Source: an uncultured Nannocystaceae bacterium (GTDB taxonomy: Bacteria; Myxococcota_A; Polyangia; Nannocystales; Nannocystaceae). From it: a DNA stretch of 32,232 nt. The notes beneath the pieces are model-generated. The model worked only from the letters and a program-made list of their open reading frames with translations, was not told the DNA's origin and ran no database searches. Numbering within the stretch: position 1 is the first letter of the stretch; every line of letters starts with the position of its first letter. The position numbers and the translations under genes were made by a program. The stretch spans positions 1 through 32,232 of the forward strand of contig CALKDV010000330.1 in NCBI GenBank assembly GCA_938084085.1. Direction: 5' to 3'. Shown one piece after another: positions 9,001 to 14,825 of this stretch.

Positions 9001-9532
9001 CGTCTTTCACCACGCCTCGTAGCTCTCCGGACGCGCCCTTAACTTCGACCTGCTCGACTTGCTCTTCGAGTTCTGCGTTCGGGTCGTCGCTGGCATCTTC
9101 GATGAGGACTTGACCGTCCCAGTCGTCCTCTTCGTCTTCCTCCCCCCAATCTTCCTCCTCTTCCTCGTCTCCCCAGTCGTCCTCTTCGTCTTCCTGCGCC
9201 GGTTCGCTGACCTCGTCGAGGACCTCGTCGGTATCTTGTTCAGTCACGTCGGCCGGATCGTCGGGGGGAACTTCCTCGGTCGGTTCAATGCTCTCGTCGA
9301 CTTCGGACTCCGGCTCCTCCTCTGTGGGGATCGCGTCCGCCGCCGGCGGGTCTTCTGGAGACGGCCCGTCCTCTTCACTGGGAGTCGGCGCCTCACCCGC
9401 CGGCTCCCAAGCGCCGCCAAGCTCTGCCTCGCCGGACCGGGCCATCGCCGGCCTGTCGCAGGTGGCTGCGAGCACCAAGGCAATGGTCGTCGCGACGGGA
9501 AGAGAGGGGGAACGTCGGCGGAGAGTCTTCAT
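6002..9532 (-). CDS. TonB-dependent outer-membrane receptor with long acidic N-terminal extension
   Basis: This 1176 aa protein starts with a signal peptide (about 1-32; the start has AAGG 7 nt upstream). Then comes a very acidic segment (about 40-165), with Trp at 120, 129 and 138. A carboxypeptidase-regulatory-like beta domain follows (about 168-250; RGVVKDARTGDPLMGANV). The plug is at about 275-385 (LIIRGLKHRYGNTLFDGARLP, VGGSTQLRSRD), and a large beta-barrel ends in LGLSYSF, the C-terminal Phe expected by the BAM machinery. TonB-dependent receptors import scarce ligands such as siderophores, glycans or peptides across the outer membrane using energy from TonB. The substrate is not evident. 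The N-terminal beta domain is common in SusC-type and related receptors, but no SusD homologue is present. It is the fifth gene of the cluster, 61 bp after exbD2. Confidence 0.93.
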   Translation of the reverse strand: MKTLRRRSPSLPVATTIALVLAATCDRPAMARSGEAELGGAWEPAGEAPTPSEEDGPSPEDPPAADAIPTEEEPESEVDESIEPTEEVPPDDPADVTEQDTDEVLDEVSEPAQEDEEDDWGDEEEEEDWGEEDEEDDWDGQVLIEDASDDPNAELEEQVEQVEVKGASGELRGVVKDARTGDPLMGANVRVLNSPYEVTTDGDGAYVLRLPEGIYTVEFFYETFSVKEIADLEVEVDGSRTQSVELVPLAGMVSETVIEAEAPKGNESVVLTERAEAVETKDVMSSQEMKKAGGGSSASLARFIVGATLEDNRYLIIRGLKHRYGNTLFDGARLPSPDPDVRTVPLDIFPSGALSSIDIVKSFTPEQPADFVGGSTQLRSRDIPDEFTFDVSASFEANTQATFDDFVRDGRLRGDGVGFGNISRGLPTGFPGTSSPPVAGPAYAPEEIEAYGEALYTATPSASSVAPPTYRLSTTLGNGHTLANGDRVGWVLSGGIKDEFKTVEGVSASAIDCRGCPNTDAGMSSTVADESGLKAGTDWGSTDKGSDRRYVRRVQLGGIGLAKYTSERGHEVFANMFYSRDAANEVRYQRGFSPKAIGPEAALTSRHRYVMRSIFFTQVGAAHEFEKARGLKLDYSGSFSRARQDDPTRREVLYTDTSGEGNYEVAVDVAKPRINAGVLDDAVGNGVMNLEFPFRQWLQLDSSVKMGAWVEGKQREFSNRRFLFQQANGVSNVPDYVGNVLNADTIGGGLGAAVGGQEPFYLVEQTGDADGYEGRQQVFAGYGQMDLPITRWFKITGGVRYEFSKIAMRPFNPFDRENQDLETFNTTDSDVFPAASLIFSPTSKMNIRLGGTRTIARPEMRELAPFSFTKSFGGVTSEGFDLLESTRVWNADLRWEWFPSGGEVVAVSAFFKQFDKPIEAVLTSGTSSELQSWVNSQSAINIGGEAEFKKNLGFLGRDRDEDLMKPKLRWLEDISVGANFAYIFSRVTPVRDYTAVDGNTYVVGENFEGECPPEDRLCRHYLQYSAAGSQKRPLAGVSPWILNAFIDYDNSTSGTRARVLYNAFGERLWRLSEFGNIWETPQHMLDLVMSQRLFQVASSTDSFEAETSQELRVTLRVGNILNTKFGVVQRLTDETVSEIKANQIANGIANPDVVQEIDRNNFRKGVDVRLGLSYSF
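9118..9195 (-). repeat. Three 27-bp units in the receptor acidic region
   Basis: The outer units share a perfect 24-nt match (9118-9141 and 9172-9195, offset exactly 54 bp). A diverged unit lies between them. They encode acidic nonapeptides centred on Asp-Trp, placing Trp at residues 120, 129 and 138. The retained DNA identity suggests fairly recent duplication. Confidence 0.85.
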
Positions 9533-9557
9533 CGCGGGCCTTAAAGCGTGGTCGTGA

Positions 9558-9583
9558 TGAGGGCGTGAACGAGCGCGCCCTCA
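9558..9583. other. Intercistronic hairpin between exbD2 and the receptor gene
   Basis: TGAGGGCG and CGCCCTCA form a perfect 8-bp stem with a 10-nt loop in the 61-bp gap. The stem core is the same GAGGGCG/CGCCCTC as in the cluster terminator near 4300. No T-tract follows on the minus strand, so I read it as a processing, stability or partial-termination site that could uncouple receptor expression from the energising genes. Confidence 0.5.
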
Positions 9584-9593
9584 GGCAAAAGGA

Positions 9594-10055
9594 TCAGCGG
9601 TCCTTGTCTCCAAGTTTGACCGGCTCCGTGAGCATCACGACCGGTGCAGCCTTCGCGGCTCGCGCAGCGAGGATCGCTTCGAGTGTCCTCCGAAACTCCA
9701 CATCATCGTCCGCGTCGACATAGACGACTCGATCTTTCCGAGCGTTGAGGACACGCTCGAGCTTGTCGATGAGATCACCGCGCTCCTCTGGGGCGTACTT
9801 GTATTTGGCGTTGATCCACAGTTCCCCGCTCTCTCGCGCGATGAGCGTCAAGGTCTCATTTTGGAGATCTTGGATCATCGCTTGCGTCTGTTCATCGTCC
9901 GGCTTGGGAGGAAACCGCACGTACAAGCCCTTCGTAACGACCGGCGCGATTACCATAAAGATGATGAGCAACACCAACACCACGTCCACGAGCGGGGTCA
10001 CGTTCATCTCTGGGCGAACGCCCTTCTTCCCTCCACTGCCGAGATTCATGCCCAT
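9594..10055 (-). CDS. exbD2: ExbD-family biopolymer transport protein (second copy)
   Basis: The product is 153 aa. It has the ExbD layout: a short cytoplasmic N-terminus, one membrane helix within NVTPLVDVVLVLLIIFMV that carries the conserved proton-pathway Asp, and a periplasmic domain (about 45-153). With ExbB it forms the proton-driven motor that energises TonB. It begins 3 bp after the exbD1 stop. The start could also be the Met two codons in. It shares the membrane motif with exbD1, but the periplasmic domains differ strongly, which suggests different roles. A tandem exbD1-exbD2 arrangement after tonB-exbB is known from Xanthomonas campestris. Confidence 0.93.
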   Translation of the reverse strand: MGMNLGSGGKKGVRPEMNVTPLVDVVLVLLIIFMVIAPVVTKGLYVRFPPKPDDEQTQAMIQDLQNETLTLIARESGELWINAKYKYAPEERGDLIDKLERVLNARKDRVVYVDADDDVEFRRTLEAILAARAAKAAPVVMLTEPVKLGDKDR

Positions 10056-10058
10056 GGT

Positions 10059-10544
10059 TTAGTTCCCCTCCTCGGCCACACCGGCCTCTTCGCTCCACTC
10101 ATCTTGCTGCCCGCTCACCGCGAAGTTCACCGCGCCGAGCCCGCCATCTCGAAGGTCTCTGACCATGTCGCGAACGACCTTGTGCTTCACGCCGGCGTCG
10201 ACGCGCAGCAGCAGCGGGAGCTCCGGCGTCTCGTTCCATTTCTCCACTGCGGCGCCGACGATGACGTCGCGCGGAAGATCAGCGTCGACCAGCGTGAACA
10301 CGGGCGCGTCGTCCTCGAGAGAGATGGTCAGCGACACGGGCTCCTCGCCATCCGCGGCCGCATCATCCGCCGCGTCTGCGGGGATCAGCTCGATGGACTT
10401 CGCGTCCTGGACCGCTGGCAGCACGACCATAAAGATGATCAAGAGCACGAGCACCACGTCCACGAGCGGCGTGACGTTGATGTCTGGACGCACCCCGCTC
10501 TTTTTGCCAGTTTTGGCAAATGGATTTTTACCGAGTGTGGCCAC
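10059..10544 (-). CDS. exbD1: ExbD-family biopolymer transport protein (first copy)
   Basis: This 161 aa protein has the same N-terminal motif as its neighbour (RPDINVTPLVDVVLVLLIIFMV, about 19-40) with the essential membrane Asp. Its periplasmic domain is rich in Ala/Asp (DAADDAAADGEE) and ends in an acidic tail. The start is GTG at 10544, preceded by GGAG about 9 nt upstream. It overlaps the end of exbB by 17 bp, so the two are probably translationally coupled. Role: stator of the ExbB-ExbD proton channel. Confidence 0.92.
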   Translation of the reverse strand: MATLGKNPFAKTGKKSGVRPDINVTPLVDVVLVLLIIFMVVLPAVQDAKSIELIPADAADDAAADGEEPVSLTISLEDDAPVFTLVDADLPRDVIVGAAVEKWNETPELPLLLRVDAGVKHKVVRDMVRDLRDGGLGAVNFAVSGQQDEWSEEAGVAEEGN

Positions 10545-11190
10545 CCTTGGTCTCCAAGTGATCGATGAGTTCGCTCGAGGCGTGCTGCAGTTGAAGCTCG
10601 ATAACGTCGAACTTTTGAGTGAGGAAGTTGAAGATCCACACAGCCCCGATTGCGATGACCAGGCCGAGCCCCGTCACAATCAGCGCCTCGGCGATGCCGG
10701 CGGACACCGTGTCAAAGCCACCTCCGCCAGATTCTGCCATCTGGGTGAAGACCGTGATGATTCCGATAACGGTCCCAAACAACCCAACGAACGGCGCAGT
10801 GGACCCCGTGGTCGCGAGGATGCCCGTCCCTCGTTTGAGCTGCGCGCTCAAGTCCTCGAGTCTGCGCGACAATTGACGGGTCGCCAGCTCAACGGGGCCG
10901 AGAATTTTGTCATCGATATTGTCTAGATAGCTCTGGAGTCCGAACCGGTACAGCTGGGCCAGGGGAGAGACCCCGTGGCGCTCCGTCAAAGACAAGACGG
11001 CCTCAAAGTCACCCTCCTGCACCAGCTCACTTGCAGAGCGAGCGAACTGCTCCGACGCGCGGTTTGATTTACGAAGCGCGATGAAACGCTCAACGCCGGC
11101 CACCAAGCTCCAAATCCCCATCCCGACCAAGGTGAAGACGACGAGGCGGGCCGCGAGGCCCATTGAACTCCAAATATGATGTAGATCCAT
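10528..11190 (-). CDS. exbB: ExbB-type proton channel (MotA/TolQ/ExbB family)
   Basis: The product is 220 aa with the three expected helices: residues about 10-32, about 118-145 (GTGILATTGSTAPFVGLFGT) and about 160-190 (IAEALIVTGLGLVIAIGAVW). The small-residue-rich second and third helices are the hallmark of the family. ExbB pentamers surround ExbD helices in the inner membrane. The ATG at 11190 has a GGAAAGAG purine stretch upstream. It starts 21 bp after the tonB stop. TolQ is an alternative family member, but the adjacent tonB and receptor favour ExbB. Confidence 0.93.
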   Translation of the reverse strand: MDLHHIWSSMGLAARLVVFTLVGMGIWSLVAGVERFIALRKSNRASEQFARSASELVQEGDFEAVLSLTERHGVSPLAQLYRFGLQSYLDNIDDKILGPVELATRQLSRRLEDLSAQLKRGTGILATTGSTAPFVGLFGTVIGIITVFTQMAESGGGGFDTVSAGIAEALIVTGLGLVIAIGAVWIFNFLTQKFDVIELQLQHASSELIDHLETKGGHTR

Positions 11191-11211
11191 GAATTTGACT
11201 CTTTCCGATGA

Positions 11212-12021
11212 CTAGCGCTTCAACTTAAATGGAAAGCGCTCTCGCATAACGCAGGTGAATGCCTGCCCGTCCGGGTGACGGCAGGGCTCGGTGAACTTCC
11301 ACTTTGACAGGGCGCGCCCCACCTCTTTTTTCATGACCTCGTTGGCCTTCGCGATGTGGCTCTCCTTGGTCGCGTTGTTGGTCACTTTGACGAACTTGAG
11401 CTTGCGCAGACGCGCTTTTTGATCGATCGTCATCTTCACCACGACCAGACCCTCGATCCCACGCTTTTGCATCGCGGAGGGATACTTGGGCTGCGGATTT
11501 CCCGCGGCCTTCTTCGCGGGTTTATCCGCGCGGGTGAGCGTCGTCGGTTTCTTCGGATCCCGTTTGGGGGGCGCCTTTTTCTTTGGCGGCTCAGGCTTCT
11601 CTTCCTTCTTACCGATGTCTCCCGCGGGCTTCGCCGGTCCGGTGCCTCCACCCCCTCCACCCGCTTGGCCATCCGACGCGGCGTCCGACTCCGCGAGGTC
11701 TTGCTCGGACAGATCAGTGGGTGTCTCCAGCTTCGGCGCGGGCTTCTTTGGACCAGACGACCTTCGAGCATTGGGCGGAGGTGGCGCCGGTGGCTCCTCA
11801 GGTTCCTCCTCTTCGATCTCCTCGATCGGCTCTTCCTCCACCGGAGAGGGCGCAAGCTCAACCGCGACCACCTCCTCGTTTACCTCCGGAGGCTCGAACT
11901 CCACCTGTGAACCGGCGTAATAGACCGCTCCGTACAGCGCGAGTACCACCACGATGGCCGCGCCGCGATGACGGTCAAAAAATTGGTGCTTCGGCGCACC
12001 CGGGTCAAATCCTCCGAACAT
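11212..12021 (-). CDS. tonB: TonB energy-transducing protein
   Basis: The product is 269 aa from the ATG at 12021; a TTG at 12054 would add 11 residues and is less likely. It has one N-terminal membrane anchor (GAAIVVVLALYGAVYYAG), then an acidic Glu/Pro run, a Gly run, and a Lys/Pro linker (EPPKKKAPPKRDPKKP) that spans the periplasm. The C-terminal TonB domain includes YPSAMQKRGIEGLVVVKMTID and ALSKWKFTEP. Two Cys in the last 30 residues (EPC, FTC) could form a disulfide. TonB carries energy from ExbB-ExbD to outer-membrane receptors. It is the first gene of the cluster, and its own receptor sits four genes downstream. Confidence 0.92.
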   Translation of the reverse strand: MFGGFDPGAPKHQFFDRHRGAAIVVVLALYGAVYYAGSQVEFEPPEVNEEVVAVELAPSPVEEEPIEEIEEEEPEEPPAPPPPNARRSSGPKKPAPKLETPTDLSEQDLAESDAASDGQAGGGGGGTGPAKPAGDIGKKEEKPEPPKKKAPPKRDPKKPTTLTRADKPAKKAAGNPQPKYPSAMQKRGIEGLVVVKMTIDQKARLRKLKFVKVTNNATKESHIAKANEVMKKEVGRALSKWKFTEPCRHPDGQAFTCVMRERFPFKLKR

Positions 12022-12084
12022 CCGAATGCGGACGTTGCAGCCGTTCGACGACAACCGCGTGTCTCGATCGTGTCATCCACGTGA

Positions 12085-12113
12085 AATATCGCGGGTGGAA
12101 CGGCGAAATGCAA
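12085..12113 (-). promoter_or_regulatory. Weak sigma70-like promoter candidate before tonB
   Basis: On the minus strand TTGCAT and GATATT are separated by 17 nt, about 64 nt upstream of the tonB ATG. Agreement with consensus is only moderate (3/6 and 4/6). I saw no Fur-like or other obvious operator in the 168 bp between tonB and the divergent HAD gene. Confidence 0.22.
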
Positions 12114-12189
12114 CGGAGCGATACCGAGTTGTCACACCTGGCGCACAGATGCCGCTAAACTCTCCTGAGTCTCGCAAAGCCCCACAGCT

Positions 12190-12804
12190 ATGCCCCTTAC
12201 CCGACCTATTCTCCTGCTGGATGTCATGGACACACTCGTCGAGGATCCTGCCTATCGCGTCGTCCCAGCCTTCTTTGGTGAGGATCTCACCACTCATTTT
12301 GCGCTGAAGGACAAGCGAGCATTCCACGCGTTCGAACGCGGCGAGATCGACGAAGCGCAGTTCCACGCCCACTACTACCTCGATGGCCGTTCCTGGGACC
12401 TCGAGGGCCTCAAACAGCGGCTATCAGAGGGCTACGCGTGGATTCCGGGGATGCGAAGCCTGGTGCAGCGCTTGGTCGAGACTGGCTGGGAGCTGCACGC
12501 CTTATCGAACTACTCCAGCTGGTATGATCTCGTGGATCTGCGTTGCGGCCTCGGCGACGCCGGCGTACGACGCAGCTTTGTGTCGTGTGACACTGGCGTA
12601 CGAAAGCCGTCGCCGCATGCATATCTGGGCCCGTGCGCCGCCATGTCCGCACCCCCCTCGCGGTTCCTGTTCGTCGACGATCGCGCGAAAAATGTCCACG
12701 GTGCGCGAGCGGTCGGCATGCCCGCCATTCACTTCACCAGCGCGGACAATCTCGCGTCCGCCCTCGCGCGCTACGACGACCCCACCGCCGACGGTCCCAC
12801 CTAG
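12190..12804 (+). CDS. HAD-superfamily phosphatase resembling plant chloroplast FMN hydrolase
   Basis: This 204 aa protein has all four HAD motifs: motif I DVMDTL (nucleophile Asp11), motif II LSNYS (Ser106), Lys139 in GVRKPSP and the metal-binding pair Asp163-Asp164 in FVDDRAKNV. The motif I form DVMDT puts Met where the general acid/base Asp of DxDGT usually sits. Together with the VPAFFG and DGRSWDLEGLK segments, this resembles the plant/cyanobacterial HAD group that includes Arabidopsis chloroplast FMN hydrolase 1. Dephosphorylation of FMN or another small phosphate ester is therefore a reasonable guess from remembered family features, not from an alignment. It is divergent from tonB. Its stop codon shares the CTAG at 12801-12804 with the stop of the convergent gene. 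Confidence 0.8.
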   Translation: MPLTRPILLLDVMDTLVEDPAYRVVPAFFGEDLTTHFALKDKRAFHAFERGEIDEAQFHAHYYLDGRSWDLEGLKQRLSEGYAWIPGMRSLVQRLVETGWELHALSNYSSWYDLVDLRCGLGDAGVRRSFVSCDTGVRKPSPHAYLGPCAAMSAPPSRFLFVDDRAKNVHGARAVGMPAIHFTSADNLASALARYDDPTADGPT

Positions 12805-13880
12805 GGGGTCTGAACGTAGCGCTGCGTCAACCCGTGCGTCGCCACGCTCGCGACCGCGGGCAATCCCCAGGCGATGTTGCCGCGAAAGCCGACAAAGAAG
12901 CTCCCGCTCGTGGAGATTCGGATCTCGTCGGGGAGTTCGCTGCGCGAGAGCGCCGTGTTGATTTGGCCGCCGACGATCAGCGCACCCCAGCCGCCGACTC
13001 CGACGCCAACGTCACCAGTCAAGCCCAACGGTGAGCGCTGAGGCCCTCCCCCAAACTCGCCGCGGGTGCCGCGGAGCCAAAAGCTGATGCCGGAGGACAC
13101 CTCCAGCGTGGGGGACCAGGATCCTCGCTTGAACCAGTACCGCATCGCCACCCCCACGTTGCCAAACAACGATTCTTCTTCCCCTGCGATCACTCCGCCT
13201 TTGGGTCCGAGGGTGAGGCGAGTATACCGACGCTCGCCCACGACCTCGCTCACAACGGGAAGATTCAGCCACAGATCGTACTGGGCGCGCCCCGAATTCC
13301 ACTGGTTGAGTTCGTTGCGGCTCACGTCCCCTTGCCGGAAACGGCGCGCATAAGCGGAGGTTGCCTGGAGCTCCAGCGTCCACCCGCACGACGGGTCCGC
13401 CACCCAGCAGCGAAACGCGCGCTTGCCCTTGGCCATCTCGGGGCCGCTCGCGTCGCCGCGCTGAAGCTCAAAGCGCGCGCGGAGTTCGTCTTCGTCCCCA
13501 ACTCCGTAAAATGGGGGCCCTTGTTCGGGAGGTGTCATCGAGTAGCCGTCACGAAGATCTGGTCCCAGCGCTGCCTCCGGATCCTCTGCGGAGTCCGCCT
13601 CATCGGGCTCCGCCGCGTCGGGCGCCGCCGCATCGGGCGCCACAGGCTCCGCTGCCTCTTCTGCCGCTGCTACCGCGTCACTTGCGGCCGGCTCCGCCGC
13701 TGCTGCACCGCTCGTCTCAGGCTCCGCCGCTGCTGCATCGCTCGTCTCAAGCTCCGCTGCCGCGTCGTTTGCCGCCGGCGCTACGCCCTCGGCCCTGGCC
13801 ACGGAGGTCATCAATGGCACGCCCAACGCCGCCACCAATATGCGCGCTCCCATGACTCGTGAATACTTCAAACGGCTCAT
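12801..13880 (-). CDS. Outer-membrane-type protein with Ala/Glu/Pro-rich linker
   Basis: The product is 359 aa. It has a signal peptide ending near SVARA-EG, then a low-complexity Ala/Glu/Pro/Asp segment (about 32-105) containing a duplicated decapeptide. The C-terminal domain (about 140-359) has alternating strand-like segments (RYTRLTLGPKGG, VGVGVGGWGALIVGGQ), suggesting an outer-membrane beta-barrel. It shares the CxVxDxxC motif and a GxGGWG block with the next upstream gene, so the two look like tandem paralogues. Its ATG overlaps the upstream stop by 4 nt (ATGA), implying translational coupling. The function is unknown. The 3-prime end overlaps the convergent HAD gene by 4 bp. Confidence 0.75.
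   Translation of the reverse strand: MSRLKYSRVMGARILVAALGVPLMTSVARAEGVAPAANDAAAELETSDAAAAEPETSGAAAAEPAASDAVAAAEEAAEPVAPDAAAPDAAEPDEADSAEDPEAALGPDLRDGYSMTPPEQGPPFYGVGDEDELRARFELQRGDASGPEMAKGKRAFRCWVADPSCGWTLELQATSAYARRFRQGDVSRNELNQWNSGRAQYDLWLNLPVVSEVVGERRYTRLTLGPKGGVIAGEEESLFGNVGVAMRYWFKRGSWSPTLEVSSGISFWLRGTRGEFGGGPQRSPLGLTGDVGVGVGGWGALIVGGQINTALSRSELPDEIRISTSGSFFVGFRGNIAWGLPAVASVATHGLTQRYVQTP
13690..13749 (-). repeat. Two tandem 30-bp units in the linker region
   Basis: Units 13690-13719 and 13720-13749 differ at one of 30 positions. They encode a decapeptide of the form Glu-Thr-Ser-x-Ala-Ala-Ala-Ala-Glu-Pro. A degenerate third unit begins at 13750. Copy number is likely to vary between strains. 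Confidence 0.85.
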
Positions 13881-14770
13881 CCTCCACCACCGCCGATCGC
13901 CACGCCCCCGAGCAACAGGCCGGAGATCACGAGCACCGCCACGGGCCCCGCGGCGATGGCGTGCCCCTTGAAACCGAAGACAATGCGCGTGTCTCCGTCG
14001 AGAAAGTCACCGTTAACGAAGACGCCGCCCCATCCTCCGAAGCCGGCCCCAAACTCCGCATTGAAGCCGGTATAGCGCTTGTCCGAGATGGCGTTGAAGA
14101 CGCTGCTGGCCACCACCCCGATCGTCGCGTCGAGATGAAAGCCGTTGCGCCGCGGTCCAAGCCACATCTGATTCACCACGCCGAACCGAATCGCCCGCGT
14201 GTCATCTCTCTCGATGAAGGGGGTGTCATTGCTGCCCGGCAGCACCGAGCCGGAGCCGAGCGACCAGCTCACCACGGGGCCCACCGCCCACGGGTGCCAG
14301 GTTTTTTTCGCGATTTTGATGGGGCGGAAGGTGATCCCGCCGCCGACGCGGAACTGGGTATAGGGTACATCGAAGGCCTCGTCGGTCTCGATGGCGTTGA
14401 TTCCCGCACCCACATCAACCCACGCCAACAGGGACATCGAGCAGGTCGCGTCTTCGACAAAACAAAAATAACCATTGCCCACGGACAACCGCGGGTGGGC
14501 GGGATACGGAGACGCGTACCCGACCTCGTCACGGGGCGCGACCATAAAGGTCGCCTCGTGATTCGGTGGAGACGACGCCTCCTCTTCAACGTTTGCATCC
14601 GCCGCCGGCGCCTCCGCGACATCCGCGTCGCGTGCGTCCATCATGGCCTGCGCGTCGACTGGCGCGAGCGACCACCAGGTACCCGCCATCGCCATGAACG
14701 AGCGAACGACCCGCGCGCGGAGCACCGTTCGCCGTGAAAGTCGAACGCATCTGGCCTTCCGCACACCCAC
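13877..14770 (-). CDS. Outer-membrane-type protein, paralogue of its downstream neighbour
   Basis: This 297 aa protein runs from a GTG at 14770; Met26 or Met28 are possible later starts that leave a shorter signal peptide ending at VDAQA. After an acidic/Ala segment (about 45-70) comes a strand-rich domain with the pair CFVEDATC (matching CWVADPSC in the neighbour) and GFGGWGGVFVNGD (matching GVGGWGALIVGGQ). The C-terminus is a hydrophobic, Gly-rich segment (VAVLVISGLLLGGVAIGGGGG) that could be a final barrel strand or a membrane anchor. It is coupled to the downstream gene by an ATGA overlap. No known family was recognised. Confidence 0.7.
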   Translation of the reverse strand: MGVRKARCVRLSRRTVLRARVVRSFMAMAGTWWSLAPVDAQAMMDARDADVAEAPAADANVEEEASSPPNHEATFMVAPRDEVGYASPYPAHPRLSVGNGYFCFVEDATCSMSLLAWVDVGAGINAIETDEAFDVPYTQFRVGGGITFRPIKIAKKTWHPWAVGPVVSWSLGSGSVLPGSNDTPFIERDDTRAIRFGVVNQMWLGPRRNGFHLDATIGVVASSVFNAISDKRYTGFNAEFGAGFGGWGGVFVNGDFLDGDTRIVFGFKGHAIAAGPVAVLVISGLLLGGVAIGGGGG

Positions 14771-14792
14771 CGGCCCGAAGATATAACACGTT

Positions 14793-14815
14793 CGCTCGCG
14801 ATATTATCGCGAGCG
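14793..14815. terminator. Near-perfect palindrome, possible terminator
   Basis: CGCTCGCGATA and TATCGCGAGCG form an 11-bp inverted repeat separated by one base, with TTTTAT directly after it on the plus strand. It lies 3-prime of the PAS gene and 5-prime of the outer-membrane gene pair, both transcribed leftward. On the minus strand no T-run follows, so it could instead be a dyad operator for the downstream pair. Confidence 0.4.
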
Positions 14816-14825
14816 TTTTATCGCG

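Noticed and set aside
8567..9544. Plus-strand frames antisense to the receptor N-terminus, one with hydrophobic Val/Leu/Phe runs
   Set aside because: The apparent membrane helices are the reverse complement of Asp/Glu codons in the acidic region.
12055..12189. Search for a Fur box before tonB to link the cluster with iron
   Set aside because: No sequence close to the GATAAT-type dyad was found, so iron as ligand or signal is not supported.
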